A stretch of DNA of 64,000 nucleotides from assembly GCF_031846565.1 (NCBI RefSeq), contig NZ_JAVRHL010000001.1:62001-126000 (forward strand), in the 5' to 3' direction. The position numbers and the translations under genes were made by a program. Source of the stretch: Tropicimonas_B omnivorans (GTDB lineage: Bacteria; Pseudomonadota; Alphaproteobacteria; Rhodobacterales; Rhodobacteraceae). The notes under the pieces were generated by a model that was not told where the DNA came from, searched no databases, and saw nothing but the letters and a program-made list of their open reading frames with translations. How positions within the stretch are numbered: position 1 is the first letter of the stretch; each line of letters begins with the position of its first letter. This document shows, piece after piece, positions 8,140 through 15,837 of the stretch.

Positions 8140-8191
8140 GGGCGTCGATGCAAGAGCGCCGCCGAACGGGGCGTCGATGCAAGAGCGCCGC
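8140..8191. repeat. Tandem 29-bp-period direct repeat
   Basis: The 23-bp string starting GGGCGTCGATGCAAGAGCGC is present twice, at 8140-8162 and 8169-8191, identical in both copies. The period is 29 bp. It lies between a terminator and the tRNA-Gly gene with no gene in it. Confidence 0.85.
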
Positions 8192-8250
8192 GGGGCGTAT
8201 CGCGGCCGCATTCGGACGGCAGCCGTTTCGCAGCATCTAAAAAAAGGAAG

Positions 8251-8324
8251 TGGAGCGGGTAGCGGGAATCGAACCCGCACGACTAGCTTGGAAGGCTAGG
8301 GCGCTACCATTACACCATACCCGC
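8251..8324 (-). tRNA. tRNA-Gly (anticodon UCC)
   Basis: On the minus strand the sequence folds as a complete cloverleaf: a 7-bp acceptor stem GCGGGTA/TACCCGC, a short D arm, and an anticodon arm CTAGC-CTTCCAA-GCTAG with anticodon TCC. The T arm is GCGGG-TTCGATT-CCCGC. The discriminator T and CCA appear to be encoded (TCCA at 8251-8254). It reads GGA (and possibly other GGN) codons. Confidence 0.96.
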
Positions 8325-8376
8325 GCTGACCCTTGGCTTAGGCCATGCCCCGGCCACGGTCAAGCGAGCGACCCCG

Positions 8377-9261
8377 CTACGACCTGTTCCATTCCCGGGC
8401 GCGGTCCTTGAGAAAGCTCGTGAAGGCATGGACGCGGGCGGTGCGGTGCAGATCGACATGGGTGACGAGCCAGATCGGCGTCGCCCAGTCCTCCCGAGGG
8501 GCCAGCATCTGGACGATGTCGTCCCGCTCATCGGCATCCCACTGGAACATGAATCCGCAGCCAAGGCCGGCCTCGATCGCGTCGCGGGACACCCGCGTGT
8601 CGTTGGCGCGGAAGACGATCTGCTCGACCGGGATCGTCGCATCCATCCAGCGCGCGAAGGGGGCCCTGCTGTCTTCCATGTCGGGCGAGATGAAGCGGTG
8701 CTTCGTCCACTCGCCCTCCTTCATCGGCCCGTATCGGTCCACGTAGGCGCGGGAGGCATAGAGGCCGATGGAGGTCTCCCCGATCTTCTGGACGATGTTG
8801 TCCGGCTCCTTGGGCTGGGCGCCGAAGCGCAGGGCGACATGCGCCTCGCCGTATTCGAGCCGGAAGAGACGGCTGTCGGTGATGAAGCGGATACGCACGC
8901 CCGGATGCTCTTCCATGAAATCCTGGAGGATCGGCGTCAGCCGGGGGGCGAGCGCGAGGATCGTGGTGACGACGAGTTCGCCGGAGACATCCGTCCCCCG
9001 CCCCTTCAGCCGCCCGGTGAGCTGTTCGAGCTGATCGTCGAGCGCGGCCGCGACCTTGAGGAGCTCCTCGCCGTTGTCGGTCGGCGTGTAGCCCCGCGCA
9101 TGGCGCTGGAAGAGCTTGGTCGACAGGCGCGCCTCCAGTGCATCGACATGGCGGATCACCGTCGCATGGTGTACACCGAGGGCCTGCGCCGCACCCGATA
9201 CGGTGCCCAGGCGGGCCACCTGGTAGGCGGTCCGGATTTCGTCCCAGCTTCCAGGCGTCAT
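8377..9261 (-). CDS. LysR-family transcriptional regulator
   Basis: A 294-aa LysR-type regulator: an N-terminal winged helix-turn-helix (about 5-65, including SGAAQALGVHHATVIRHVDA) and a periplasmic-binding-protein-like effector domain (about 90-290). The start at 9261 is chosen because AGGAG lies 9 nt before it and the HTH begins right after; a longer frame upstream would add an unrelated tail. Unusually, no divergent target gene sits directly upstream; ffh is 290 bp away. A 7-bp dyad upstream (separate entry) could be its own operator. Target and effector are unknown. Confidence 0.88.
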   Translation of the reverse strand: MTPGSWDEIRTAYQVARLGTVSGAAQALGVHHATVIRHVDALEARLSTKLFQRHARGYTPTDNGEELLKVAAALDDQLEQLTGRLKGRGTDVSGELVVTTILALAPRLTPILQDFMEEHPGVRIRFITDSRLFRLEYGEAHVALRFGAQPKEPDNIVQKIGETSIGLYASRAYVDRYGPMKEGEWTKHRFISPDMEDSRAPFARWMDATIPVEQIVFRANDTRVSRDAIEAGLGCGFMFQWDADERDDIVQMLAPREDWATPIWLVTHVDLHRTARVHAFTSFLKDRAREWNRS

Positions 9262-9318
9262 GCCGGAGGTCTCCTGAACAGAGGGATGCCGCGGCGGAGC
9301 CGCTGGCAGGGGATATGT

Positions 9319-9346
9319 GCAGATGTGCCCTAATATGTGCATCTGC
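9319..9346. promoter_or_regulatory. Dyad upstream of the LysR gene, candidate autoregulatory site
   Basis: GCAGATG (9319-9325) and its exact reverse complement CATCTGC (9340-9346) are separated by 14 bp. Interrupted dyads of this scale upstream of the regulator's start are typical of LysR-type recognition sites. The assignment is inferred from position. Confidence 0.4.
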
Positions 9347-9552
9347 GCAAGCACGCCGCGCGCGGGCGCACGAATCTGTCAGGAACGTCTTGACTCGACC
9401 GCCCCCGGCGGCGTATCGGCCCCGCAAACCCGGAGATCGCCAGATTTCCGGTCCCCCTCATATGGGGGATCGCCGCCGGTCAGCGCGTTGCGCCCACCGG
9501 CGTAGCTGGCGTTTGCGGGTCCGATTGAGCCGAGACGGCAAGGAGCCGCGCG

Positions 9553-11046
9553 ATGTTCGAAAGCCTGTCAGACCGCCTGTCCGGCGTGTTCGAGCGCCTG
9601 ACGAAACAGGGCGCCCTGAGCGAAGACGACGTCAAGACGGCGCTGCGCGAGGTTCGCGTCGCGCTTCTGGAGGCGGACGTGTCGCTGCCGGTCGCCCGGA
9701 ACTTCGTGAAGGCGGTGCAGGACAAGGCGACGGGCCAGGCCGTCACGAAATCCGTCACGCCCGGCCAGCAGGTCGTGAAGATCGTCCATGACGAGCTGAT
9801 CGCGGTGCTGACGGGCGAAGGCGAGCCGGGCAGCCTGAAGATCGACAATGCCCCTGCCCCGATCCTGATGGTCGGCCTCCAGGGCTCGGGCAAGACGACG
9901 ACGACCGCCAAGCTCGCCAAGCGGCTCAAGGAGCGGCAGAACAAGCGGGTCCTCATGGCCTCGCTCGACGTGAACCGCCCCGCCGCCATGGAGCAGCTCG
10001 CGATCCTCGGCCAGCAGGTCGGCGTCGATACGCTGGCCATCGTTCCGGGCGAGCGCCCCGAACAGATCGCCCAGCGGGCCAAGACGCAGGCCTCCCTCGG
10101 CGGCTATGACGTCTATATGCTCGACACCGCGGGCCGCCTCCATATCGACGAGGCGCTGATCGCCGAGGCCGCCGCGGTCCGGGACATCGTGAAGCCCCGC
10201 GAGACGCTGCTCGTGGTGGATGGCCTCACCGGCCAGGACGCGGTGAACGTCGCCGAGGAGTTCGACGGCAAGATCGGTGTCTCGGGCGTCGTGCTGACCC
10301 GGATGGACGGCGACGGGCGCGGCGGCGCGGCCCTGTCCATGCGCGCCGTCACCGGCAAGCCCATCAAGTTCGTCGGCCTCGGCGAGAAGATGGACGCCAT
10401 CGAGGAGTTCCACCCCGAGCGGATCGCCGGCCGGATCCTCGGCATGGGCGACATCGTCTCGCTGGTCGAGAAGGCGCAGCAGACCATCGAGGCCGAACAG
10501 GCTGAGAAGATGATGAAGCGGCTCCAGAAGGGCCACTTCTCCATGAACGATCTGCGCATGCAACTCGAACAGATGATGAAGATGGGCGGCATGGAAGGCG
10601 TCATGGGAATGATGCCGGGCATGGGCAAGATGAAGGGCAAGATGGGCGAGGCCGGGTTCGACGACCGGATGATCAAGCGCCAGATCGCCCTGATCCAGTC
10701 CATGACCAAGAAGGAACGCGCCAACCCCGCCATCCTGCAGGCGAGCCGCAAGAAGCGGATCGCCGCTGGCGCTGGCCTCGAGGTGCAGGAACTCAACCGT
10801 CTTCTGAAGATGCACCGCCAGATGGCGGACATGATGAAGAAGATGGGCAAGAAGGGCCTTCTGAAGCAGATGATGGGCGGCATGTTCGGCAAGGGCGAGC
10901 AGCCCGATCCGGCCGCGCTTCAGGGCATGGATGCGGCGACGATGCAGAAGGCCGCCCGCCAGCTTCAGGGCGGGATGCCCGGGATGGGCGGCTTCGGCGG
11001 CGGCGGGCTGCCCTCCGGTCTCAGCGGACTGGGGAAGAAGCGATGA
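9553..11046 (+). CDS. ffh: Signal recognition particle GTPase Ffh
   Basis: Binds signal sequences and 4.5S/SRP RNA and delivers ribosome-nascent chains to FtsY at the inner membrane. The 497-aa protein has the N domain (about 1-90) and a G domain with P-loop GLQGSGKTTTT (108-118), DTAGR (191-195) and TRMDGDGRGG (249-258; the usual motif is TKxD). A C-terminal methionine-rich M domain follows (about 320-497, with many Met residues and glycine-rich ends). It heads a run of translation genes that includes rpsP, rimM, trmD, rplS and rpmE, an order I associate with Rhodobacterales. Confidence 0.97.
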   Translation: MFESLSDRLSGVFERLTKQGALSEDDVKTALREVRVALLEADVSLPVARNFVKAVQDKATGQAVTKSVTPGQQVVKIVHDELIAVLTGEGEPGSLKIDNAPAPILMVGLQGSGKTTTTAKLAKRLKERQNKRVLMASLDVNRPAAMEQLAILGQQVGVDTLAIVPGERPEQIAQRAKTQASLGGYDVYMLDTAGRLHIDEALIAEAAAVRDIVKPRETLLVVDGLTGQDAVNVAEEFDGKIGVSGVVLTRMDGDGRGGAALSMRAVTGKPIKFVGLGEKMDAIEEFHPERIAGRILGMGDIVSLVEKAQQTIEAEQAEKMMKRLQKGHFSMNDLRMQLEQMMKMGGMEGVMGMMPGMGKMKGKMGEAGFDDRMIKRQIALIQSMTKKERANPAILQASRKKRIAAGAGLEVQELNRLLKMHRQMADMMKKMGKKGLLKQMMGGMFGKGEQPDPAALQGMDAATMQKAARQLQGGMPGMGGFGGGGLPSGLSGLGKKR

Positions 11047-11086
11047 ACCTGCTCTCTCAGTCGCCCCGTCCGGGGACGATCGCGTC

Positions 11087-11575
11087 ATGATGGCCACCGG
11101 CATGTCTTCTGGGGGCACGGCGCCCGGCGCCTATGATCACGCCGCCATGCTCGGCGCCGTGATGCCGGTCCTCTTGACCGCGCGCCTGCGCCTGCGCGCG
11201 CCGCGTCTCTCCGATTTCGAGGCGTGGCACATCGTGACGGGCGGATCGCGGGATGCGGCTCACGCGCGCTTCGGCTCCATGCTGGCCGGCTGGTCGCTGG
11301 ACGGCACCGGGTACTGGGTGGCCGAGCGACGTCAGGGCGGCGGCATCGCGGGCTTCGTCCCCGTCGCGGCCGAGAGCGAGGGGCCCGGACCCGTCCGCCT
11401 CATGCGCCCGGCGGCCGAGCGCGCCGGCCTCGGCGAGGAAGCGTCCATCGCCGCCGCGGATCATGCCCGCGCCCTCACCGGCCCGCGGAACTACGTCTCG
11501 TACCTCGATACCGCGATCCTGCGCTCCGCCCGGCGCGCCGGCGCGGCTGCCCTTCCGTCCGGGAGGCGCGCATGA
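11087..11575 (+). CDS. Divergent, shortened GNAT-family acetyltransferase
   Basis: About 162 aa. It opens in the style of RimJ/RimL-type GNAT enzymes (LLTARLRLRAPRLSDFEAW) and ends like one (NYVSYLDTAILRSARRAGA, corresponding to the usual VSYxDPxNxxS segment). The acetyl-CoA loop is poorly kept: ERAGLGEEAS stands where GRGYATEA-like sequence is expected, and the middle is short. The start is uncertain, with ATGs at 11087, 11090, 11102, 11147 and 11162. The stop overlaps the ATG of the chorismate mutase gene (ATGA), so it is translated with it. It may be a degenerating or specialised acetyltransferase; activity is doubtful. Confidence 0.6.
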   Translation: MMATGMSSGGTAPGAYDHAAMLGAVMPVLLTARLRLRAPRLSDFEAWHIVTGGSRDAAHARFGSMLAGWSLDGTGYWVAERRQGGGIAGFVPVAAESEGPGPVRLMRPAAERAGLGEEASIAAADHARALTGPRNYVSYLDTAILRSARRAGAAALPSGRRA

Positions 11576-11907
11576 ACGCGGATTCCGCCTCCCGCGCCGC
11601 GTCGCTGCTGCGCGAGCATCGCGAGAGCATCGACCGCCTCGATGCGATCCTCGTCTACACGCTCGGCGAGCGGTTCAAGCACACCCAGGCCGTGGGCCGG
11701 CTCAAGGCCAGCCACGACCTGCCCCCCTCCGACCCGGCCCGTGAAGAAGCGCAGATCGCACGGCTGGAGGATCTCGCGAAGCAGGCCGATCTCGACCCCG
11801 ACTTCGCGCGCAAGTTCCTGAACTTCATCATTCAGGAAGTCATCAAGCACCACGAAGCCCACAAGGATTCCGCCGGAGAGACCGGCGCGACCGCCATCAA
11901 GGAGTAA
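11572..11907 (+). CDS. Chorismate mutase (AroQ-type)
   Basis: Converts chorismate to prephenate for phenylalanine and tyrosine synthesis. The 111-aa all-helical protein matches the short AroQ fold: a first helix with ESIDRLDAILVYTLGERF, a basic segment HTQAVGRLKASHDLPPSD (family Lys/Arg ligands), then ARLEDLAKQADLDPDF and FLNFIIQEVIKHH. The ATG overlaps the upstream stop and is preceded by GGGAGG. The gene lies between ffh and rpsP, a position I regard as common in Rhodobacterales. Confidence 0.9.
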   Translation: MNADSASRAASLLREHRESIDRLDAILVYTLGERFKHTQAVGRLKASHDLPPSDPAREEAQIARLEDLAKQADLDPDFARKFLNFIIQEVIKHHEAHKDSAGETGATAIKE

Positions 11908-11912
11908 ACACC

Positions 11913-12299
11913 ATGGCCATGAAGATCCGCCTGTCCCGCGGGGGCAGCAACAAGCGTCCGTTCTACCGCATCGTCGCCGCCGACAGCCGCATGCCCCGCG
12001 ACGGCCGCTTCATCGAGAAGCTCGGCACCTACAACCCGCTCCTGCCCAAGGACAGCGAGGACCGCGTGAAGATGGACGTCGAGCGCGTGCAGCACTGGAT
12101 CGCCCAGGGCGCCCAGCCGACCGACCGAATCGCGCGGATGCTCGAGGCCGCCGGCGTGCGCGACAAGGCCGAGCGCAACAACCCCAACAAGGCGAAGCCG
12201 GGCAAGAAGGCGCAGGACCGCGCCAGCGAGCGCGCTGCGCGCGACGCCGCGGCCAAGGAAGCGGCCGAGGCGCCCGCCGAGGAAGCCTCCGCGGAGTGA
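11913..12299 (+). CDS. rpsP: 30S ribosomal protein S16
   Basis: Structural protein of the small ribosomal subunit. The 128-aa product begins MAMKIRLSRGGSNKRPFYRI and carries the conserved ADSRMPRDGRFIEKLGTYNP block. The first 80 or so residues are the S16 core. The Ala/Glu/Lys-rich tail is a longer extension than in E. coli (82 aa), as I recall for alphaproteobacterial S16. It begins 5 bp after the chorismate mutase stop and is followed by a perfect 11-bp hairpin before rimM. Confidence 0.97.
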   Translation: MAMKIRLSRGGSNKRPFYRIVAADSRMPRDGRFIEKLGTYNPLLPKDSEDRVKMDVERVQHWIAQGAQPTDRIARMLEAAGVRDKAERNNPNKAKPGKKAQDRASERAARDAAAKEAAEAPAEEASAE

Positions 12300-12308
12300 T
12301 CCGAGCCG

Positions 12309-12338
12309 CCGGCCCGCGCTGATCATGGCGCGGGCCGG
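12309..12338 (+). other. Perfect 11-bp hairpin between rpsP and rimM
   Basis: CCGGCCCGCGC (12309-12319) and GCGCGGGCCGG (12328-12338) pair perfectly around an 8-nt loop. There is no T tract, so it looks more like an RNA-processing or attenuation element that lowers rimM/trmD relative to rpsP than a full terminator. Confidence 0.6.
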
Positions 12339-12375
12339 TCCGGGCGCCCGGCCGCCCCTGTCCGGAGGGACCCCC

Positions 12376-12885
12376 ATGACTCATCCCGAGCGCGTCTGCG
12401 TCGCGGCAATCGCCGGCTCCTTCGGAGTGCGCGGTGAAGTGCGCCTCAAGAGTTTCACGGCCGATCCCGAGGCCGTCGCGGACTATGCGCCGCTGACCAC
12501 CGAGGACGGCGCGCGCAGCTTCGATCTCACCCTCGGCAAATCGATCAAGGGTGCCTTTGCGGCGCGCCTCTCCGGCGTGCGCACCAAGGAGGAGGCGGAT
12601 GCCCTCAAGGGCACGCGGCTCTTCGCGCTGCGCTCGAAGATGCCCGATCTGCCGGATGACGAATTCTATCACGCCGACCTGATCGGCCTCGAGGTCGTCG
12701 ATACCGGCGGCACGGTGCTCGGACGCATCCGCGCGATCCACGATCACGGCGCCGGGGACCTGCTCGAGATCTACGGGCCGGGCCTCAAATCTACCGTCCT
12801 CGTCCCCTTCACCCGCGAGATCGTTCCGACAGTGGACATCGCGGCGGGGAGGATCGTCGCGGATCCGCCCGAGGGACTGTTCTGA
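12376..12885 (+). CDS. rimM: Ribosome maturation factor RimM
   Basis: Assists 30S head assembly by binding S19. The 169-aa protein has the N-terminal RimM barrel (VCVAAIAGSFGVRGEVRLKSF at its start) and a C-terminal PRC-barrel (about 95-169, with DLIGLEVVDTGG and VLVPFTREIVPTVD). The ATG at 12376 is preceded by GGAGGGA at good spacing. It is in the usual place between rpsP and trmD, though two membrane-protein genes intervene before trmD. Confidence 0.95.
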   Translation: MTHPERVCVAAIAGSFGVRGEVRLKSFTADPEAVADYAPLTTEDGARSFDLTLGKSIKGAFAARLSGVRTKEEADALKGTRLFALRSKMPDLPDDEFYHADLIGLEVVDTGGTVLGRIRAIHDHGAGDLLEIYGPGLKSTVLVPFTREIVPTVDIAAGRIVADPPEGLF

Positions 12886-12975
12886 TCCCTCTGCCTGCCG
12901 CGGGGAACTCCGGAATGCGATCTGCCGTTGCCCTTCGGCCCGCGATCCTGCGGGCGGACATCAAAGGCAGGTCCC

Positions 12976-13137
12976 ATGCTGGAAATCATTCTCATCCTTC
13001 TCGCCGTGGCCGCGATCGCGGCCTTGCTCGGCTTCAACTCCATTTCCGGCGTGGCCCTGACCGGCGCGAAGTTTCTGATCGGGATCGTCCTTGTCCTCTT
13101 CGTCCTGGTCGTCCTTGGAATTATCGCCATCGCGTGA
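12976..13137 (+). CDS. DUF1328-type small membrane protein
   Basis: A 53-residue protein made of two hydrophobic segments (about 3-20 and 29-50) joined by GFNSISGVALTGAK, the pattern of the DUF1328/YtjA family of tiny inner-membrane proteins, whose role is not established. The ATG at 12976 follows GGCAGG. It lies between rimM and trmD and is probably co-transcribed with them. Confidence 0.75.
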   Translation: MLEIILILLAVAAIAALLGFNSISGVALTGAKFLIGIVLVLFVLVVLGIIAIA

Positions 13138-13205
13138 TCGCGCGGCGTTTCGCGAGAGCGGGCGGCACGCTATGTTGGGTGCCACCCGCTCTGCCCGAGG
13201 ATCCG

Positions 13206-14075
13206 ATGCGCCGGCCGCTGACCGTCATAGCAACGCTGCTGTTCTACGCCGCTCCCGTCGCGGCCGGCGCGGGAGGCGCGCCCTACTGGTCCATCGGTGT
13301 CTTCGCCGCCCTCGGCGCGGTCTGGCTCGGGGTGTCGCGCCCCGGCCGCCCGGCGGGCGCCCTGCTGCTCGCGTTTCCGGTCGTGGCGCTTGGCGCAGCT
13401 GTGCTTCTGGCCGCCGGCATCACCGTGCATGACGTTCTCGATTTGCCGGTCCTGCCCGTTCTTCCCTTTGCGGTGCTCTCCCTTCTTGCCATCGTCCTGA
13501 TGCGCGCCGCGCGCCGCGGCGATGCAAGGATCGCACCGGTCGACCGGGAGATCGCCGCCCATGTGGACGGGGTGATCGTGAGAGCGGAGGCGGAGGGGCG
13601 CCAACCTTCGGAGCCGGTCCTCCGCGCCCTTGCCCGTCTCGACTCGCTGCCCGAAGTGGCTCCGCGCCTCGGTCACGTCGAAGACGCGCTGACCCCTCTG
13701 CTGCTCGATCCGGGCGAGGCTCCTGCCGGGATGGATCGCCTTCTTGCGCGCCATGACAGCACCCGTGCTCCGCGTGACCGCCTCGCAGTCGTCCTTCTCG
13801 CGACCCACCCCGTCGCCGTGCCGCGTCTGGCCGGCCGGGGTGACGTGCCGCGGGCGTTCGAAACCGTGGTCGGCGCGGCGGACGCGCCGCTTCTGTGGCA
13901 GTTCGCCGACTGCTCCGATGCGCTTCTGGACGTCCTGCCCGATGCGGCGGCCGGGATGCCCCGCCCCGCGCGGCTCGACGACATCGCAGGCCAGATCGCG
14001 GCCCGGCACCCCGAGGAGGCCGAAGCGCTGACCCGCCTCGCCCGCCGCCTGGAAACCCTGGGCGAGACGGCATGA
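13206..14075 (+). CDS. Membrane protein of unknown function, coupled to trmD
   Basis: A 289-aa protein not matched to a family I know. The first 100 residues hold three or four hydrophobic segments (with APYWSIGVFAALGAVWLG and a long Ala/Val/Leu-rich run). From about residue 100 it is a soluble, Arg/Ala/Asp-rich domain with an internal DREIAAHVDGVIVRAEAEGR segment and several Pro-containing loops. Its TGA overlaps the trmD ATG (ATGA), so translation of the two is coupled. The ATG at 13206 is the first in frame before the signal-like segment. Its position in a translation operon does not reveal its job. Confidence 0.7.
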   Translation: MRRPLTVIATLLFYAAPVAAGAGGAPYWSIGVFAALGAVWLGVSRPGRPAGALLLAFPVVALGAAVLLAAGITVHDVLDLPVLPVLPFAVLSLLAIVLMRAARRGDARIAPVDREIAAHVDGVIVRAEAEGRQPSEPVLRALARLDSLPEVAPRLGHVEDALTPLLLDPGEAPAGMDRLLARHDSTRAPRDRLAVVLLATHPVAVPRLAGRGDVPRAFETVVGAADAPLLWQFADCSDALLDVLPDAAAGMPRPARLDDIAGQIAARHPEEAEALTRLARRLETLGETA

Positions 14076-14938
14076 GCGACATCGACGACCCCCGGAGCGA
14101 CGGCGACCCGGTCATGCGCTCACACGGGCGGCTCGCGATCTCCGCAAGCGTGCGCCCGCGCGAGTTGATGACGCCCAATCCGCGCCTCAAGGACGCCTGG
14201 ACGGCGCGGATCATCACGCTCTTTCCCGAGGCCTTCCCCGGCACGCTTGGCCTGTCCCTGACCGGCAAGGCGCTGAACGAGGGGCTCTGGGCGCTCGAGC
14301 CTATCGATCTGCGCGCCTTCGGCGTCGGCAAGCATCGCAACGTGGATGACACGCCAGCGGGCGGCGGCGCCGGCATGGTCCTCCGCCCCGACGTGGTGGA
14401 TCGCGCCCTTGGGGTTGCCGCCGCGGGCACACCTGGGGACCGCGCCCGCTGGCCCGTCCTCTACCTGTCCCCCCGCGGCAAGCCGTTCCGGCAGGCCGAT
14501 GCGGAGCGCTGGTCGAAAGCGGAGGGCATGACGCTTCTGTGCGGGCGGTTCGAGGGCGTGGACGAGCGCGTTCTGGAGGCGCGCGGGGTCGAGGAAGTCT
14601 CCCTCGGGGACTTCGTGCTGACCGGCGGCGAGATCGCCGCGCAGGCCTTGATTGACGCCACGGTCCGCCTTATACCCCGCGTGCTCGGGAATCGTGATTC
14701 CATCGAGGAGGAAAGCTTTTCCTCGGGGCTTCTCGAACACCCGCAGTACACGCGGCCGGCTGTCTGGAAGGATCGCGCGGTGCCCGAGGTTCTCCTCTCG
14801 GGGCATCACGCAAGGATCGAGACATGGCGGCGCGATGAGGCCGAAAGGCTGACGAAGCAACGACGCCCTGACCTCTGGCGGGCTTATCGCGGCGATGTGG
14901 CCGACGATGGGGACCCGGGTGGAGACCGAGAGCTCTGA
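14072..14938 (+). CDS. trmD: tRNA (guanine-37-N1)-methyltransferase TrmD
   Basis: Methylates G37 next to the anticodon with S-adenosylmethionine, preventing +1 frameshifting. The 288-aa chain contains the trefoil-knot SPOUT domain: FPEAFPGTLGLSLTGKAL, RNVDDTPAGGGAGMV, VLYLSPRGKPF, LLCGRFEGVDERV and the knot loop EVSLGDFVLTGGE. It is longer at the N-terminus than E. coli TrmD (255 aa). I recall similar extensions (SHGR...ELM) in Rhodobacterales, and the ATGA overlap with the preceding gene supports the early start. An internal ATG at 14168 is an alternative. Confidence 0.95.
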   Translation: MSDIDDPRSDGDPVMRSHGRLAISASVRPRELMTPNPRLKDAWTARIITLFPEAFPGTLGLSLTGKALNEGLWALEPIDLRAFGVGKHRNVDDTPAGGGAGMVLRPDVVDRALGVAAAGTPGDRARWPVLYLSPRGKPFRQADAERWSKAEGMTLLCGRFEGVDERVLEARGVEEVSLGDFVLTGGEIAAQALIDATVRLIPRVLGNRDSIEEESFSSGLLEHPQYTRPAVWKDRAVPEVLLSGHHARIETWRRDEAERLTKQRRPDLWRAYRGDVADDGDPGGDREL

Positions 14939-14990
14939 GGGCGCATACACCTTCGCGGACAAAAACCGCGGGCAACATGAGGAGCGACAG

Positions 14991-15368
14991 ATGAATCTGA
15001 TCGCAGAACTCGAGGCCGAGCAGATCGCCGGTCTCGAAAAGACCATTCCCGATTTCAAGGCGGGCGACACCATCCGCGTCGGTTACAAGGTGACCGAGGG
15101 CACGCGTAGCCGTGTGCAGAACTACGAAGGTGTGTGCATCTCCCGCAAGAACGGCGCCGGCATCGCAGGCAGCTTCACCGTTCGGAAGATCAGCTTCGGC
15201 GAGGGCGTCGAGCGCGTCTTCCCGCTGTTCTCCACGAACATCGACAGCATCACCGTGATCCGCCGCGGCCGGGTGCGTCGTTCGAAGCTGTACTACCTGC
15301 GGTCGCGCCGTGGCAAATCCGCCCGGATCGCCGAGGACACCGGCTACAAGCCGAAGAAAGAAGCCTGA
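14991..15368 (+). CDS. rplS: 50S ribosomal protein L19
   Basis: Large-subunit protein at the 30S-50S interface. The 125-aa product has the L19 signatures FKAGDTIRVGYKVTEGTRSR, QNYEGVCISRKNG and GEGVERVFPLFS, with the basic end RRGRVRRSKLYYLR. The ATG follows GAGGAG at good distance and comes 52 bp after trmD. Confidence 0.97.
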   Translation: MNLIAELEAEQIAGLEKTIPDFKAGDTIRVGYKVTEGTRSRVQNYEGVCISRKNGAGIAGSFTVRKISFGEGVERVFPLFSTNIDSITVIRRGRVRRSKLYYLRSRRGKSARIAEDTGYKPKKEA

Positions 15369-15379
15369 GGAGAGACGCG

Positions 15380-15601
15380 ATGAAAAAGGAAATCCATCCC
15401 GACTACCATCTCATCGACGTCAAGATGACCGATGGCACCGTCGTTCAGATGAAGTCGACCTGGGGCGCCGAGGGCGATCAGCTCACGCTCGACATCGACC
15501 CGACGTCCCACCCGGCCTGGACCGGCGGATCGACCCGCCTGATGGACCAGGGCGGCCGCGTCTCCAAGTTCAAGAACAAGTACGCGGGCCTCGGCTTCTG
15601 A
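15380..15601 (+). CDS. rpmE: 50S ribosomal protein L31 (zinc-free type)
   Basis: A 73-aa L31 protein (MKKEIHPDYH, then SHPAWTGGSTRLMDQGGRV and FKNKYAGLGF). It has none of the four zinc-ligand cysteines of the C+ form, so it belongs to the zinc-independent kind. It ends the translation-gene run and is followed by a terminator. Confidence 0.95.
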   Translation: MKKEIHPDYHLIDVKMTDGTVVQMKSTWGAEGDQLTLDIDPTSHPAWTGGSTRLMDQGGRVSKFKNKYAGLGF

Positions 15602-15630
15602 GAACGCCGTCCCACGTTGCAAGACCAGCG

Positions 15631-15665
15631 CCCCGGCGGATCTTCCGCCGGGGTGTCTTTTTTTT
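15631..15665 (+). terminator. Rho-independent terminator after rpmE
   Basis: A perfect 10-bp stem CCCCGGCGGA/TCCGCCGGGG with loop TCT is followed by TGTC and eight T residues. Confidence 0.93.
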
Positions 15666-15837
15666 CGGCACCCCTCTCGCGTGATGCGTGGCCAGGGCCG
15701 GATCGATCGGGTATTTCCCGGCACGAAGACGAGCGACGCTGGATCCGGGTGACCGGCAGCGGCGTTGCAGAACGATGCACCACGGGCATGCTGCCGGCAT
15801 CCCGTGGGCCCAGCCGCCCGGCATATGGCGATGGCCC

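Noticed and set aside
5608..8280. 890-residue minus-strand open frame across the hfa-like cluster
   Set aside because: It runs antisense through three genes with signal peptides and into the tRNA; its composition is low-complexity Arg/Gly/Ala from reversed GC-rich codons.
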